Shown: positions 9,286 through 17,802, numbered from the stretch's first letter. The stretch: 64,000 nucleotides of DNA from Yinghuangia elevatio (GCF_040649515.1 NZ_JBEZFP010000040.1:1-64000); one strand, 5' to 3'. Notes: generated from the letters alone by a model not told the origin. Numbers and translations: made by a program.

Positions 9286-10317
9286 CTATTGCAGGACGAC
9301 GCGGTCGAAGTGCGTTGTGGTGTGGCGCAGTTCCGCGTCCAGTTCCTCGCCGGGACGCGGCGGTTGCACGTCGCCCGCCAGGAACAGCAGGCTCACCTGC
9401 ATGTGCGGCGGCTCGGCGAACCACCGCTGCTTGCCCGCCCAACTGAACGGCGAGAGCGTGCGGTTCACGGTCGCCAGCCCGGCGCGGGCGACGCCCTTGG
9501 CGCGCGGCATCACACCGCGCACCGTCTTGGGCGCCTCCAGGCCGACGCCGTGCGCCGTACCGCCGCTGACCACCAGCAGGTGGCCGTCGGCGGGCGCCTT
9601 GCGCTGGCGGTAGCCGTAGCGTTCGCCGCGCGCGATTGGCACGACGTCCAGCACGGTGCCGCGGGCGACCAGCGCGTCGTGGTCGCCGAGCCACAGGTCG
9701 GTCCCGATGCGCGGTCGGAACACCGTGTCGGGGAACCGCTGTTGCAGCAACGCGAGGCCGGCCGCCGAGACGTGGCTGACGAACATCGTGTGCACCGGCA
9801 GCCGTGCCGCGCGCAGGCGCTCCACCCAGGCCACGACCTCGGTGGCCGGGTCGGTGCCGTCCGGGTGGTCGAGCGGCAGGTGGACCGAGAAGCCCTCCAG
9901 GCGCACTCCGTCCAGCGAACCGCGCAGCGCGACGAGGTCCTCCTCGGTGACCCCGTCGCGCTTCATGCTGGTCATGCAGCTGATGACGACGCGGCTGCCG
10001 ACCAGGTCGCGGGTGCCCTGCACGGACGAGACCGTGCGGATCACCCGGTCCGGCAGCGGCACGGCGTCCTCGCCGCGCAGGTACGGCGTGAGCACCATGA
10101 CGCGCCCGTCGAAGTGGTCCTTGAGGCGGGCCGCTTCGTACGTCGTGCCGACGGCGATGGTGTCCACCGCCATGCGCGACGCCTCGTCGGCGAGGCGGGC
10201 GTTGTCGAAGCCGTACCCGTTGCCCTTCATGACCGGGACTATGCCGGGGTGGGTGTCGCGCACTTGGTCGATGTGCTTGCGCCAGCGTGCGGAGTCGACG
10301 TACAGCGAAAGCGACAT
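9286..10317 (-). CDS. Alanine-racemase-like PLP (fold type III) enzyme
   Basis: The 343-residue protein has an N-terminal TIM-barrel with Lys31 in PVMKGNGYGF, the position of the PLP Schiff-base lysine in alanine racemases. Other family residues include HLPLDHPDGT and the metal/PLP-side RIGTDLWLGD. The C-terminal beta domain is short and does not show the usual catalytic tyrosine clearly. A racemase or amino-acid-modifying role in peptidoglycan is therefore likely but not certain. The start at 10317 follows AGAAAGG. It lies 85 bp downstream of femX on the same strand, and the pair probably acts together on cell-wall peptides. Confidence 0.75.
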   Translation of the reverse strand: MSLSLYVDSARWRKHIDQVRDTHPGIVPVMKGNGYGFDNARLADEASRMAVDTIAVGTTYEAARLKDHFDGRVMVLTPYLRGEDAVPLPDRVIRTVSSVQGTRDLVGSRVVISCMTSMKRDGVTEEDLVALRGSLDGVRLEGFSVHLPLDHPDGTDPATEVVAWVERLRAARLPVHTMFVSHVSAAGLALLQQRFPDTVFRPRIGTDLWLGDHDALVARGTVLDVVPIARGERYGYRQRKAPADGHLLVVSGGTAHGVGLEAPKTVRGVMPRAKGVARAGLATVNRTLSPFSWAGKQRWFAEPPHMQVSLLFLAGDVQPPRPGEELDAELRHTTTHFDRVVLQ

Positions 10318-10402
10318 CGGCGGGCCTTTCTTGCTCGGACCGGTGCTCGTCCCGGTGCTTGTTCCCGTGCTCGTGCGGTGCCTTGCGGGGTGCCGGCCGC
10401 GG

Positions 10403-11521
10403 TCAGCGGCGCGACATGTAGAGGTCGAGCGCCTTGTGCAGCACCTTGTTGAGCGGGAAGTCCCACTCGCCGAGGTATTCGACCGCCTGGCCGCCGGTGC
10501 CCAGCTTGAACTGGATGAGGCCGAACAGGTGATCGTTCTCGTCGAGCGTGTCGCTGATGCCGCGCAGGTCGTAGACCGAGGCGCCGAGGGCGTACGCGTC
10601 CCGCAGCATGCGCCACTGGATCGCGTTCGACGGCCGCACCTCACGCTTGTGGTTGGCGGACGCACCGTACGAATACCAGACGTGGTCCCCCACCGTCACC
10701 ATCGTGGTGGAGGCGAGCACCTCGCCCTCGTGCTTGGCGAGGTACAGGCGCATGCGCTCGGGGTCCTCGGCGTTGAGGACGTCCCACATGCGTTCGAAGT
10801 AGGGGAGCGGGCGCGGGGTGAAGTGGTCGCGCACCGCGGTGACCTTGTAGACCTCGTGGAAGGTCTTCAGGTCCTCGCGGCCGCCCTGGACCACCTCGAC
10901 GCCGGCCTTGGCGGCCTTCTTGATGTTGCGGCGCCACAGCTGGTTGAAGCCGGAGTGCACGTCGTCGAGCGAGCGGCGCATCAGCGGCACCTGGAAGACG
11001 TAGCGCGGCTGGACGTCGCCGAAGCCGGCGCCCGCGGTCTGGTCCTGGAGCCAGCCGAGCCGCCGCAGCTGGCGGTTGACGTCGGCGGCCCGCTCGTCGG
11101 TCCAGTCCGGGGGGAGGTCGCGGAGGCGACGCGCGGACTTGGCCGCGATCGCCTTCTTGATGGTCTCCGACTCCCAGCGGTTGACGACGACCGGCGGGCC
11201 CATCTTCACCGAGAAGGCGCCCTGCGACTTCAGGTGCGCGAGCATCGGGTCGAGCCAGCGCCGCAGGTCCCCGTCGAACCAGTCGATCACCGGGCCCTCG
11301 GGCATGTACGCGAGGTACCGCTTGATCTTGGGCAGTTGGCGGTACAGCACCTCGGCGGCACCGACGACCGCACCGGTCTCGTCGATCCAGCCGATGCTCT
11401 CGCTCCGCCACTCGCTCTTCACATCACCCCACGAGGGGCATTGGAGGAAGCTCACGGAGGGCTTGCCCTTGATGAAGGTGAGGTGTTCATCCCGGGTGAG
11501 CGACCTCAGGCGCAGGGTCAT
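10403..11521 (-). CDS. femX: FemX-type lipid II aminoacyltransferase
   Basis: The 372-residue product belongs to the FemABX GNAT-fold family. It adds the first interpeptide-bridge residue (glycine in streptomycetes) to the peptidoglycan precursor from aminoacyl-tRNA. The N terminus (SFLQCPSWGDVK) and the C-terminal NAIQWRMLRDAYALGASVYDLRG followed by FKLGTGGQAVEYLGEWDFP are hallmark segments. Length agrees with single-domain Fem proteins lacking the coiled-coil arm. GAGGAGCC precedes the ATG. The gene is followed by the alanine-racemase-like gene. A 9-bp inverted repeat sits just upstream in its leader. Confidence 0.9.
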   Translation of the reverse strand: MTLRLRSLTRDEHLTFIKGKPSVSFLQCPSWGDVKSEWRSESIGWIDETGAVVGAAEVLYRQLPKIKRYLAYMPEGPVIDWFDGDLRRWLDPMLAHLKSQGAFSVKMGPPVVVNRWESETIKKAIAAKSARRLRDLPPDWTDERAADVNRQLRRLGWLQDQTAGAGFGDVQPRYVFQVPLMRRSLDDVHSGFNQLWRRNIKKAAKAGVEVVQGGREDLKTFHEVYKVTAVRDHFTPRPLPYFERMWDVLNAEDPERMRLYLAKHEGEVLASTTMVTVGDHVWYSYGASANHKREVRPSNAIQWRMLRDAYALGASVYDLRGISDTLDENDHLFGLIQFKLGTGGQAVEYLGEWDFPLNKVLHKALDLYMSRR

Positions 11522-11543
11522 CGACAGGCTCCTCGGATCGGTT

Positions 11544-11569
11544 CGGCCGAGTCAGAGGTTACTCGGCCG
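11544..11569 (-). promoter_or_regulatory. Inverted repeat in femX leader
   Basis: CGGCCGAGT and ACTCGGCCG pair perfectly over 9 bp around an 8-nt loop, 22 bp upstream of the femX start codon. It could be a leader hairpin or a repressor operator; the sequence alone does not decide. Confidence 0.4.
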
Positions 11570-11646
11570 CGGGCCCTGCGGGTGCAGCGGCGAGCAGATC
11601 CGGGCAAACAGTCGGTAATCGGCCATGCGCGTTTGGCAATCAGCGA

Positions 11647-11673
11647 TTAACAATCGCGAATCAGCAAAGAAAC
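11647..11673 (+). promoter_or_regulatory. Candidate GlnR box upstream of urtA
   Basis: TTAAC-N6-GAATC-N6-GAAAC matches the GTNAC-N6-GAAAC-N6-GTNAC arrangement of actinobacterial GlnR boxes with about one mismatch per half-site. It lies 53 bp upstream of the urtA start. It also holds a perfect GCGATT-AAC-AATCGC inverted repeat. GlnR control of urea uptake fits the family's known nitrogen role. Confidence 0.45.
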
Positions 11674-11726
11674 CGCGCGTCGCAACACTCATGGGCGTCA
11701 TCCCCTGGAATAAGGAGCCCTGACGC

Positions 11727-12971
11727 GTGCGAAGAATATCCCTGGGCAGACGTGCCGCCAGACTCGCGGCCGTTTCCCTCGCCGTCGCTCTCGCGACCAC
11801 GGCCTGTGCGTCCGATGAGAGTACGTCGAAGGGATCGGCCGGAGCGGACACCAGTGGCGACACCGTGAAGGTCGGCGTGCTGCATTCCCTCAGCGGCACG
11901 ATGGCCATTTCCGAGGTCACCGTCAAGGACTCGGTCCTGCTGGCGATCGAGGAGATCAACGCCAAGGGCGGTGTCCTCGGCAAGAAGATCTCCGCGGTCA
12001 CCGAGGACGGCGCCTCCGACTGGCCGACCTTCGCCGAGAAGGCGGAGAAGCTGATCTCGAAGGACAAGGTCGCCGTCACGTTCGGCGGATGGACCTCGGC
12101 GAGCCGCAAGGCGATGCTGCCGGTCTTCGAGAAGAACAAGCAGCTGCTGTTCTACCCGGTGCAGTACGAGGGCCTGGAATCCTCGCCCTACATCTTCTAC
12201 ACCGGCGCCACCACCAACCAGCAGATCGTGCCCGGCCTCGACTACCTGAAGGCCCAGGGCAAGAAGAAGATCTTCCTGGTGGGCAGCGACTACGTGTTCC
12301 CGCGTACCGCCAACAAGATCATCAAGGCGTACGCCGCGGCGAACGGCATGGAGGTCGTCGGCGAGGAGTACACGCCGCTCGGCCACACCGAGTACAGCAC
12401 CGTCATCAACAAGGTCGCCCAGGCCAAGCCCGACGCCGTGTTCAACACCCTCAACGGCGACAGCAACGTGGCCTTCTTCAAGCAGCTCCGCAGCACGGGG
12501 ATCGGCGCCGAGCAGATGCCGGTGCTCTCGGTCAGCGTCGCCGAGGAGGAGGTCCGCGGCATCGGCCCGGACTACCTCAAGGGCCAGCCGGTGGCCTGGA
12601 ACTACTACCAGACCACCGAAGGCGCGCGGAACACCGAATTCGTCGCCGCCTACAAGGCGAAGTACGGCGCGGACAAGGTGACTTCCGACCCCATGGAAGC
12701 CGGCTACAACTCGGTCTACCTGTGGAAGGCCGCGGTCGAGAAGGCGGGGAGTTTCGACCCGGAAGCCGTCAAGAAAGCGTGCGACGGCGTGTCGATCGAC
12801 GCACCCGAAGGCAAGGTCACGATCGACGGCGCGACCCAGCACGTCTACAAGACCGCGCGCATCGGAATCGTCCAGGACGACGGACTCATCAAGGAGGTGT
12901 GGAGTTCCGGGCAGCCCATCAAGCCGGACCCGTACCTCAAGGAATACCCGTGGGCCAAGGACCTGTCCTGA
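11727..12971 (+). CDS. urtA: Urea ABC transporter substrate-binding lipoprotein
   Basis: The 414-residue protein has a lipoprotein-type signal peptide (basic N terminus, hydrophobic core, Cys27 after ATTA) and a type I periplasmic-binding fold. The sequence VKVGVLHSLSGTMAISE, GWTSASRKAMLPVFE and LLFYPVQYEGLESSPYIFYTG is characteristic of UrtA and the related FmdD rather than generic branched-chain amino-acid binders. It starts with GTG after AAGGAG. It leads urtABCDE and is separated from urtB by 135 bp containing a strong hairpin, which fits higher expression of the binding protein. A GlnR-like box upstream suggests induction on nitrogen limitation. Confidence 0.93.
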   Translation: MRRISLGRRAARLAAVSLAVALATTACASDESTSKGSAGADTSGDTVKVGVLHSLSGTMAISEVTVKDSVLLAIEEINAKGGVLGKKISAVTEDGASDWPTFAEKAEKLISKDKVAVTFGGWTSASRKAMLPVFEKNKQLLFYPVQYEGLESSPYIFYTGATTNQQIVPGLDYLKAQGKKKIFLVGSDYVFPRTANKIIKAYAAANGMEVVGEEYTPLGHTEYSTVINKVAQAKPDAVFNTLNGDSNVAFFKQLRSTGIGAEQMPVLSVSVAEEEVRGIGPDYLKGQPVAWNYYQTTEGARNTEFVAAYKAKYGADKVTSDPMEAGYNSVYLWKAAVEKAGSFDPEAVKKACDGVSIDAPEGKVTIDGATQHVYKTARIGIVQDDGLIKEVWSSGQPIKPDPYLKEYPWAKDLS

Positions 12972-12997
12972 CCGCCCGCTGATCCACCGCAGCGCCC

Positions 12998-13035
12998 GCC
13001 GGACTCCGCGGCCCGTTCCCGGGGCGGAGTCCGGC
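12998..13035 (+). terminator. Hairpin between urtA and urtB
   Basis: GCCGGACTCCGC and GCGGAGTCCGGC form a perfect 12-bp stem. The 14-nt loop can itself fold (CCCG/CGGG). It lies 27 bp after the urtA stop and likely acts as a partial terminator or 3'-stabiliser for urtA mRNA. Confidence 0.6.
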
Positions 13036-13106
13036 CGGGCGCCGGCGGATTCCACCGTCCCGGATCTCGGGGGATTCGGCGGGGTCCGGAGGAAAAGGGA
13101 GATCCG

Positions 13107-13985
13107 TTGAACGCCTTCATGAACCAATTGCCGATCGGACTCTCCATCGGCGCGGTGCTGCTCCTCATCGCCCTCGGCCTGACATTCACGTTCGGTCAGA
13201 TGGGCGTCATCAACATGGCGCACGGCGAATTCATCATGGCCGGCGCGTACACCGCCTACATGCTCCAGGACTGGGCGGGCCGCCAGGCCGTCCTGGTCGC
13301 GCTGCCGGTCGCGTTCGCGGTCGCGGGGCTCATGGGCCTCGTCCTGGAACGTACGCTCATCCGGCGCTTCTACGGCCGTCCGCTCGACACGCTGCTGCTG
13401 ACCTGGGGCGTGAGCCTGGTCCTCCAGCAGGTGGCGCGCGACCTCTTCGGCGCCCCGAACGTGCAGGTCAAGGCGCCCACTTGGCTCGTCGGCGGCGGCG
13501 AGTGGCTCGGCATCCGGCTGCCCTACGCCCGCGTCTTCATCTTCACCCTTGCCGTGGTGTGCGTCGTGGCCATCTGGTTCTACCTGGCCCGCACCAAGCA
13601 GGGCCGCCGCATGCAGGCCGTGATGCAGAACCGCCAGCTCGCCGCGTGCAGCGGCATCGCGACCTCGCGCGTCGACCAGCGCACGTTCTTCATCGGCTCC
13701 GGTCTCGCGGGTGTCGCCGGCGTGGCGCTCACCCTCATCGGCCCCGTCGGCCCGGCCCTGGGGACCTACTACATCGTCGACGCGTTCCTCGTGGTCGTCG
13801 CGGGCGGCCTCGGACGACTCCAGGGCGCGGTGATCGCCGCGTTCGTCCTCGGCCTCGTCAACAGCTACGTCGAGTTCTGGTCCGACGCTTCACTCGCCAA
13901 GGTGGTGGTCTTCGCCGTGATCATCGCGTTCCTCCAACTGCGACCGCAGGGTCTGTTCGTGCTGCGCTCCAGGAAGCTGACATGA
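13107..13985 (+). CDS. urtB: Urea ABC transporter permease UrtB
   Basis: This 292-residue inner-membrane permease of the LivH type has about eight hydrophobic helices. The segment LGLTFTFGQMGVINMAHGEFIMAGAY is the diagnostic N-terminal signature. It starts at TTG, supported by the dense purine stretch GGAGGAAAAGGGAG directly upstream; an ATG four codons later is the alternative. Unlike many cyanobacterial and proteobacterial UrtB proteins there is no long periplasmic N-terminal extension. Its stop overlaps the urtC start (ATGA), giving translational coupling. Confidence 0.92.
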   Translation: MNAFMNQLPIGLSIGAVLLLIALGLTFTFGQMGVINMAHGEFIMAGAYTAYMLQDWAGRQAVLVALPVAFAVAGLMGLVLERTLIRRFYGRPLDTLLLTWGVSLVLQQVARDLFGAPNVQVKAPTWLVGGGEWLGIRLPYARVFIFTLAVVCVVAIWFYLARTKQGRRMQAVMQNRQLAACSGIATSRVDQRTFFIGSGLAGVAGVALTLIGPVGPALGTYYIVDAFLVVVAGGLGRLQGAVIAAFVLGLVNSYVEFWSDASLAKVVVFAVIIAFLQLRPQGLFVLRSRKLT

Positions 13986-15295
13986 CGGGCGGCGCACGGT
14001 CCGCGAACGGCGGGCCCGAGAGCACCACGTCCACCACGTCCTCCGCGTCGACCACCTCGACCGCGTCGACCACCTCGACCGCGCCCAAGAACGGGTCGGG
14101 GAAGGGCGGTTCGGGGACGCGCGAGCCGCTCGTACGCCGGCTCAGGTCCGGCACCACGAAGTGGCACGGCCCGATCGGCTTCGTCGCCGTCGCCCTGCTG
14201 GTCTTCGCCGTCGCCCCCGCGACGCTGTCCCCGTTCCGGCTCGAACTCCTCGCGAAGTACCTGTGCTTCGCCATCGCCGCGCTCGGCATCGGCCTCGCGT
14301 GGGGCAAGGGCGGCATGCTCACCCTCGGCCAAGGGGTGTTCTTCGGCCTGGGCGGCTACGCGATGGCCATGCACCTCAAACTCGCCGAGGCGGGCCCGGG
14401 CGAACTGCCCGACTTCATGGTGTGGAGCGGCGTCGAGGAACTGCCCATGCTGTGGGAGCCGTTCCGTCAGCCGTGGTTCGCGATCCTCATGGTGGTGCTG
14501 CTGCCGGGGACGATCGCGGCGCTGCTGGGCCTGCTCGTGTTCGGGCGGCGGGTGCGCGGCGCGTACTTCGCCATCCTCACCCAGGCGCTCGCCGCGGCCT
14601 TCGTCATCTGGCTCGTCGGCGAGCAGGGCCTGACCGGCGGCACCAACGGACTGACCAACTTCAGCACGTTCTTCGGCCTGGACCTGGCCGACGACGCGGA
14701 CAAGCGGGTGCTCTACTTCGCCGTCGCGACCGTGCTCGGGCTGCTCTACCTGGGATTCCGGCAGTTGGTCGCCAGCCGGTTCGGACGCCTGCTGATCGCG
14801 GTGCGCGACGGCGAGGACCGCGTGCGGTTCCTCGGCTACGACCCGGCGGTCTTCAAGACGGTCGCCTTCACGCTGTCCGCGATCTCGGCGGGCATCGCCG
14901 GCGCGCTGTTCGTCCCGGTGGTCGGCATCATCTCGCCGGCGCTGCTCGGCGTCGTACCGTCGCTCGAACTGGTCTTCGCGGTCGCGGTCGGCGGGCGCTA
15001 CGCCCTGGCCGGGGCGGTCCTGGGCGCGGTGCTGCTCAACTACGCCAAGACCACGTTCTCGGAGAACTGGGCGGGAGGCTGGCTCTACCTCCAGGGCGCG
15101 CTGTTCATCGCGGTGATGGCGTACGCGCCCAAGGGCGTCATCGGAGTGGCGGGCCAGATACGCGACTTCGCCGCCGAGCAGGCCCGCCGCCTGGGCAACC
15201 GCCGGTCGGACGGCCCGCGGCAACCCGGCCCCGAACGCCGCGTCCCGCGGCCCGCACCGAGCGTGTCGGACGAGAAGACGGAGGTGGTCGCATGA
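13982..15295 (+). CDS. urtC: Urea ABC transporter permease UrtC
   Basis: The 437-residue protein is the LivM-type partner of UrtB. Residues 1-45 are an unusual Ser/Thr-rich low-complexity tail (STTSTTSSASTTSTASTT). The membrane core starts near residue 60 and includes ALGIGLAWGKGGMLTLGQGVFFGLGGYAMAMHL and WLVGEQGLTGGTNGLTN, both typical of UrtC. The C-terminal 45 residues are basic and hydrophilic. The start overlaps the urtB stop, and the stop overlaps the urtD start, so expression is coupled. Confidence 0.92.
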   Translation: MTGGARSANGGPESTTSTTSSASTTSTASTTSTAPKNGSGKGGSGTREPLVRRLRSGTTKWHGPIGFVAVALLVFAVAPATLSPFRLELLAKYLCFAIAALGIGLAWGKGGMLTLGQGVFFGLGGYAMAMHLKLAEAGPGELPDFMVWSGVEELPMLWEPFRQPWFAILMVVLLPGTIAALLGLLVFGRRVRGAYFAILTQALAAAFVIWLVGEQGLTGGTNGLTNFSTFFGLDLADDADKRVLYFAVATVLGLLYLGFRQLVASRFGRLLIAVRDGEDRVRFLGYDPAVFKTVAFTLSAISAGIAGALFVPVVGIISPALLGVVPSLELVFAVAVGGRYALAGAVLGAVLLNYAKTTFSENWAGGWLYLQGALFIAVMAYAPKGVIGVAGQIRDFAAEQARRLGNRRSDGPRQPGPERRVPRPAPSVSDEKTEVVA

Positions 15296-16116
15296 CCGGC
15301 ACCGAGCCGCTGCTGAAGATCAGCGGGCTCTCCGTGGTCTTCGACGGTTTCCGCGCGATCGACGGCATCGACCTGACCGTCGCCGAGGGCGAACTGCGGT
15401 TCCTCATCGGCCCCAACGGCGCCGGGAAGACGACGCTGGTGGACGTCGTCACCGGCCTGACCCGGCCCACCGAGGGCAGCGTCGTGTTCGCCGGCAAGGA
15501 ACTCGTCGGCAAGCGCGAGCACCAGGTGGTCCGGCTCGGCGTCGGCCGCACGTTCCAGACCGCCGTGGTGTTCGAGGAGTTGACCGTCGAGGAGAACGTC
15601 GACCTCGCGGCCAGCTTCCGCATGCGGCTTCCGGCGCTGCTGCGGCGGCGCAGGTCGCGCACCGACATCGTGGGCTCCGTCCTGGAGCGGGCCGGCCTGC
15701 TCGACCTCGCCGAACGCCCGGCCGCGGTGCTCTCCCACGGACAGCGCCAGTGGCTGGAGATCGCGATGCTGCTGGCCCAGGAGCCGCGTCTGCTGCTGCT
15801 CGACGAGCCGGTGGCCGGCATGTCGCGCGAGGAGCGCGAGCGGACCGGCGAACTGCTCGCCGAGATCGCGCGGGACCGCACGGTGGTGGTGATCGAACAC
15901 GACATGGAGTTCGTGCGTACGTACGCCTCCGCGGTGACCGTGCTGCACGAAGGCCGCGTCCTCACCGAGGGCGACATGGCCCAGGTGCAGGCCGACCCCA
16001 AGGTGCAGGAGGTCTATCTGGGCCGCTCGCGCGACACCAGGGCGGCCGAGCCGGTGCTCGTGGGCGGCGAGGACGGCGCGGTGGACAGCGGCGCGGTACG
16101 GGAAGGGGTGGCCTGA
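15292..16116 (+). CDS. urtD: Urea ABC transporter ATP-binding protein UrtD
   Basis: The 274-residue cytosolic ATPase has Walker A GPNGAGKTT at 40-48. The Q-loop follows (GVGRTFQTAVVFEELTVEEN), then the variant signature LSHGQRQWLEI, Walker B LLLLDEPVAGM and H-loop VVVIEHDMEFVR. LSHGQ in place of LSGGQ is common in UrtD and LivG. The ATG overlaps the urtC stop and has GGAGGTGG upstream. About 25 extra residues extend the C terminus. Confidence 0.93.
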   Translation: MTGTEPLLKISGLSVVFDGFRAIDGIDLTVAEGELRFLIGPNGAGKTTLVDVVTGLTRPTEGSVVFAGKELVGKREHQVVRLGVGRTFQTAVVFEELTVEENVDLAASFRMRLPALLRRRRSRTDIVGSVLERAGLLDLAERPAAVLSHGQRQWLEIAMLLAQEPRLLLLDEPVAGMSREERERTGELLAEIARDRTVVVIEHDMEFVRTYASAVTVLHEGRVLTEGDMAQVQADPKVQEVYLGRSRDTRAAEPVLVGGEDGAVDSGAVREGVA

Positions 16117-16811
16117 TGCTGAAGGTGACCGGCCTCGAAGTGGCGTACGGCCGCGCCCAGGTGCTGTTCGGCGTCGACCTCGCGGTGGCCGCCGGGTCGC
16201 TGACCTGCGTCATGGGCCGCAACGGCGTCGGCAAGACGACGCTGCTCAACGCCGTGATGGGCGTTCTGCCCACGCGCGGCGGCACGGTCGTGTTCGACGG
16301 CCACGACATCACCAAGCTGTCCACACACCAGCGGGTCCGCCTCGGGATGGGCTACGTGCCCCAGGGCCACGAGTCGTTCGCGCAACTCACGGTGGCGGAG
16401 AACCTCCGGGTGACCTGGGAGGCCAGCGGCGCCAAGGACCGCGGGATCATCGACGAGGCGCTCGACGTCTTCCCGCGGCTGCGGCCGCTGCTCAGGCGGC
16501 GTGCCGGATTCCTCTCCGGCGGCCAGCAGCAGCAGCTCGCGATCGCGCGGGCGCTGGTGACGCGCCCGCGCATGCTGATCCTCGACGAGCCGACCGAGGG
16601 AATCCAGCCGTCGATCGTCGCCGAGATCGAGGACGTGATCGAGCAACTGCACAAGGAGCGCGGACTCGCGGTGCTGCTCGTCGAGCAGTACCTCGACTTC
16701 GCGATGCGCCTGGCCGACCGCTTCACCGTGCTGGACGCGGGCGTCGTCGTGCACGAGGGGGCGGGGGCCGAACTGGCGGACGAGGGCGTCCAGCGGTTGC
16801 TTGCGGTGTAG
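16116..16811 (+). CDS. urtE: Urea ABC transporter ATP-binding protein UrtE
   Basis: The 231-residue ATPase has Walker A GRNGVGKTT at 34-42, GYVPQGHESFAQLTVAENL (Q-loop region typical of UrtE/LivF), signature LSGGQQQQLAIARAL, and Walker B MLILDEPTEGIQPS. It pairs with UrtD on the cytoplasmic side of UrtBC. The start codon shares one base with the urtD stop. A perfect 11-bp hairpin 19 bp after its stop ends the operon. No urease genes occur within this window. Confidence 0.94.
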   Translation: MLKVTGLEVAYGRAQVLFGVDLAVAAGSLTCVMGRNGVGKTTLLNAVMGVLPTRGGTVVFDGHDITKLSTHQRVRLGMGYVPQGHESFAQLTVAENLRVTWEASGAKDRGIIDEALDVFPRLRPLLRRRAGFLSGGQQQQLAIARALVTRPRMLILDEPTEGIQPSIVAEIEDVIEQLHKERGLAVLLVEQYLDFAMRLADRFTVLDAGVVVHEGAGAELADEGVQRLLAV

Positions 16812-16830
16812 GTGCCGCCCGCGCGCAGGC

Positions 16831-16861
16831 GGCCGCGTCCGTGCCAATGGCGGACGCGGCC
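16831..16861 (+). terminator. Terminator of urt operon
   Basis: GGCCGCGTCCG and CGGACGCGGCC form a perfect 11-bp stem around a 9-nt loop just after urtE. It is probably bidirectional, since the opposing small membrane gene ends 36 bp further on. Confidence 0.75.
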
Positions 16862-16897
16862 ACTGCGGGGCCGCTGCAGCGGACTGATTGCAGAGAG

Positions 16898-17215
16898 TTA
16901 GTACAAGCCGCCGTTGGCCATGTTGATGAACAGACCCACGGCCGCCCCGCCGAGCCCGATGACCAGCACGAACCGCTCCAGGGTCGTCGCCGAGATCATC
17001 TGGCCGCCGAGGCCCACGAGCACGCCGGCGAGACCGCTCCAGGCGCCGAGGATGTGCATGCTCGGGAAAAACGCGCACACGATGGCCACGATGCCGAACA
17101 CCACGGTCGCCGCCGCGAGGGCGTTCTCCTTGGTGTGCGGCCTGTCGTCATGGACGCGGTTGATCGTTTCGAGGTTGAGCGCGGCCAACGGGCCGCGGCG
17201 CATGGTCTGAGCCAT
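16898..17215 (-). CDS. Small membrane protein of unknown function
   Basis: The 105-residue product has three or four hydrophobic segments after a 35-residue hydrophilic N terminus (MAQTMRRGPLAALNLETINR). The helices are near 36-55, 58-80 and 83-100, and the last reads VLVIGLGGAAVGLFINMANG. The start follows GGAGGTG, a strong ribosome site. It is transcribed away from rpsF; the 241 bp between them hold an inverted repeat and a possible rpsF promoter. I do not recognise a named family. Confidence 0.72.
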   Translation of the reverse strand: MAQTMRRGPLAALNLETINRVHDDRPHTKENALAAATVVFGIVAIVCAFFPSMHILGAWSGLAGVLVGLGGQMISATTLERFVLVIGLGGAAVGLFINMANGGLY

Positions 17216-17282
17216 CTCGCACCTCCGATGGTGGACACGGGGGTACGGACGATTTGTCCGTGATCTCCCTACCACAGGGTGC

Positions 17283-17300
17283 ATCCGCCGCACGGCGGAT
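17283..17300. promoter_or_regulatory. Perfect inverted repeat upstream of rpsF
   Basis: ATCCGCCG-CA-CGGCGGAT is a perfect 8-bp inverted repeat. It lies between the divergent small membrane gene and rpsF, immediately before a candidate -35 element. It may be an operator or an RNA hairpin. Confidence 0.4.
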
Positions 17301-17330
17301 TTCAACAGATAGCGCCGCGCCGGGTACGCT
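17301..17330 (+). promoter_or_regulatory. rpsF: Possible rpsF promoter
   Basis: TTCAAC and TACGCT are separated by 18 nt, a weak match to the housekeeping -35/-10 pattern. The leader of about 120 nt that would follow contains CACC-CTCACG-GGTG and could host ribosomal-protein feedback. This is tentative. Confidence 0.25.
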
Positions 17331-17456
17331 GTACCGTCCGCAGCGCCATGGTTGCCACCCTCACGGGGTGGTGTGCCCGGCTGCCGCGGTCTACGCAAAG
17401 CCCTCCTGTCACGGAGATTCCGTGGCCGTATCAGTCCATAGGAGGTGGGTGTTTTC

Positions 17457-17747
17457 ATGCGTAACTACGAGCTCATGGTCATCCTCGACCCGGACCTCGA
17501 AGAGCGTGCGGTCTCGCCGCTGCTCGAGCAGTTCCTGAACGTCGTCCGCAACGGCGGCGGCAAGGTCGAGAAGGTCGACACGTGGGGCCGTCGCCGGCTC
17601 TCGTACGAGATCAAGAAGAAGTCCGAGGGCATCTACGCCGTCGTGGACCTGGCCGCGGAGCCCGCGGTCATCAAGGAACTCGACCGCCAGATGAACCTCA
17701 ACGAGTCGGTCATGCGCACGAAGGTGCTGCGTCCCGACCAGCGGTAA
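17457..17747 (+). CDS. rpsF: 30S ribosomal protein bS6
   Basis: The 96-residue protein begins MRNYELMVILDPDLEER and has the ferredoxin-like fold sequence KVEKVDTWGRRRLSYEIKKKSEGIYAVVDL, typical of bS6. It binds 16S rRNA in the platform together with bS18. The ATG at 17457 follows GGAGGTG by nine bases; an in-frame GTG four codons upstream overlaps the ribosome site and is unlikely. It leads the conserved rpsF-ssb-rpsR-rplI cluster. Confidence 0.97.
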   Translation: MRNYELMVILDPDLEERAVSPLLEQFLNVVRNGGGKVEKVDTWGRRRLSYEIKKKSEGIYAVVDLAAEPAVIKELDRQMNLNESVMRTKVLRPDQR

Positions 17748-17802
17748 CCACTCGCAGCGGATACCGACGACACCGTCATCAAGGCGCAGGGGAAGGTAAG
17801 GC

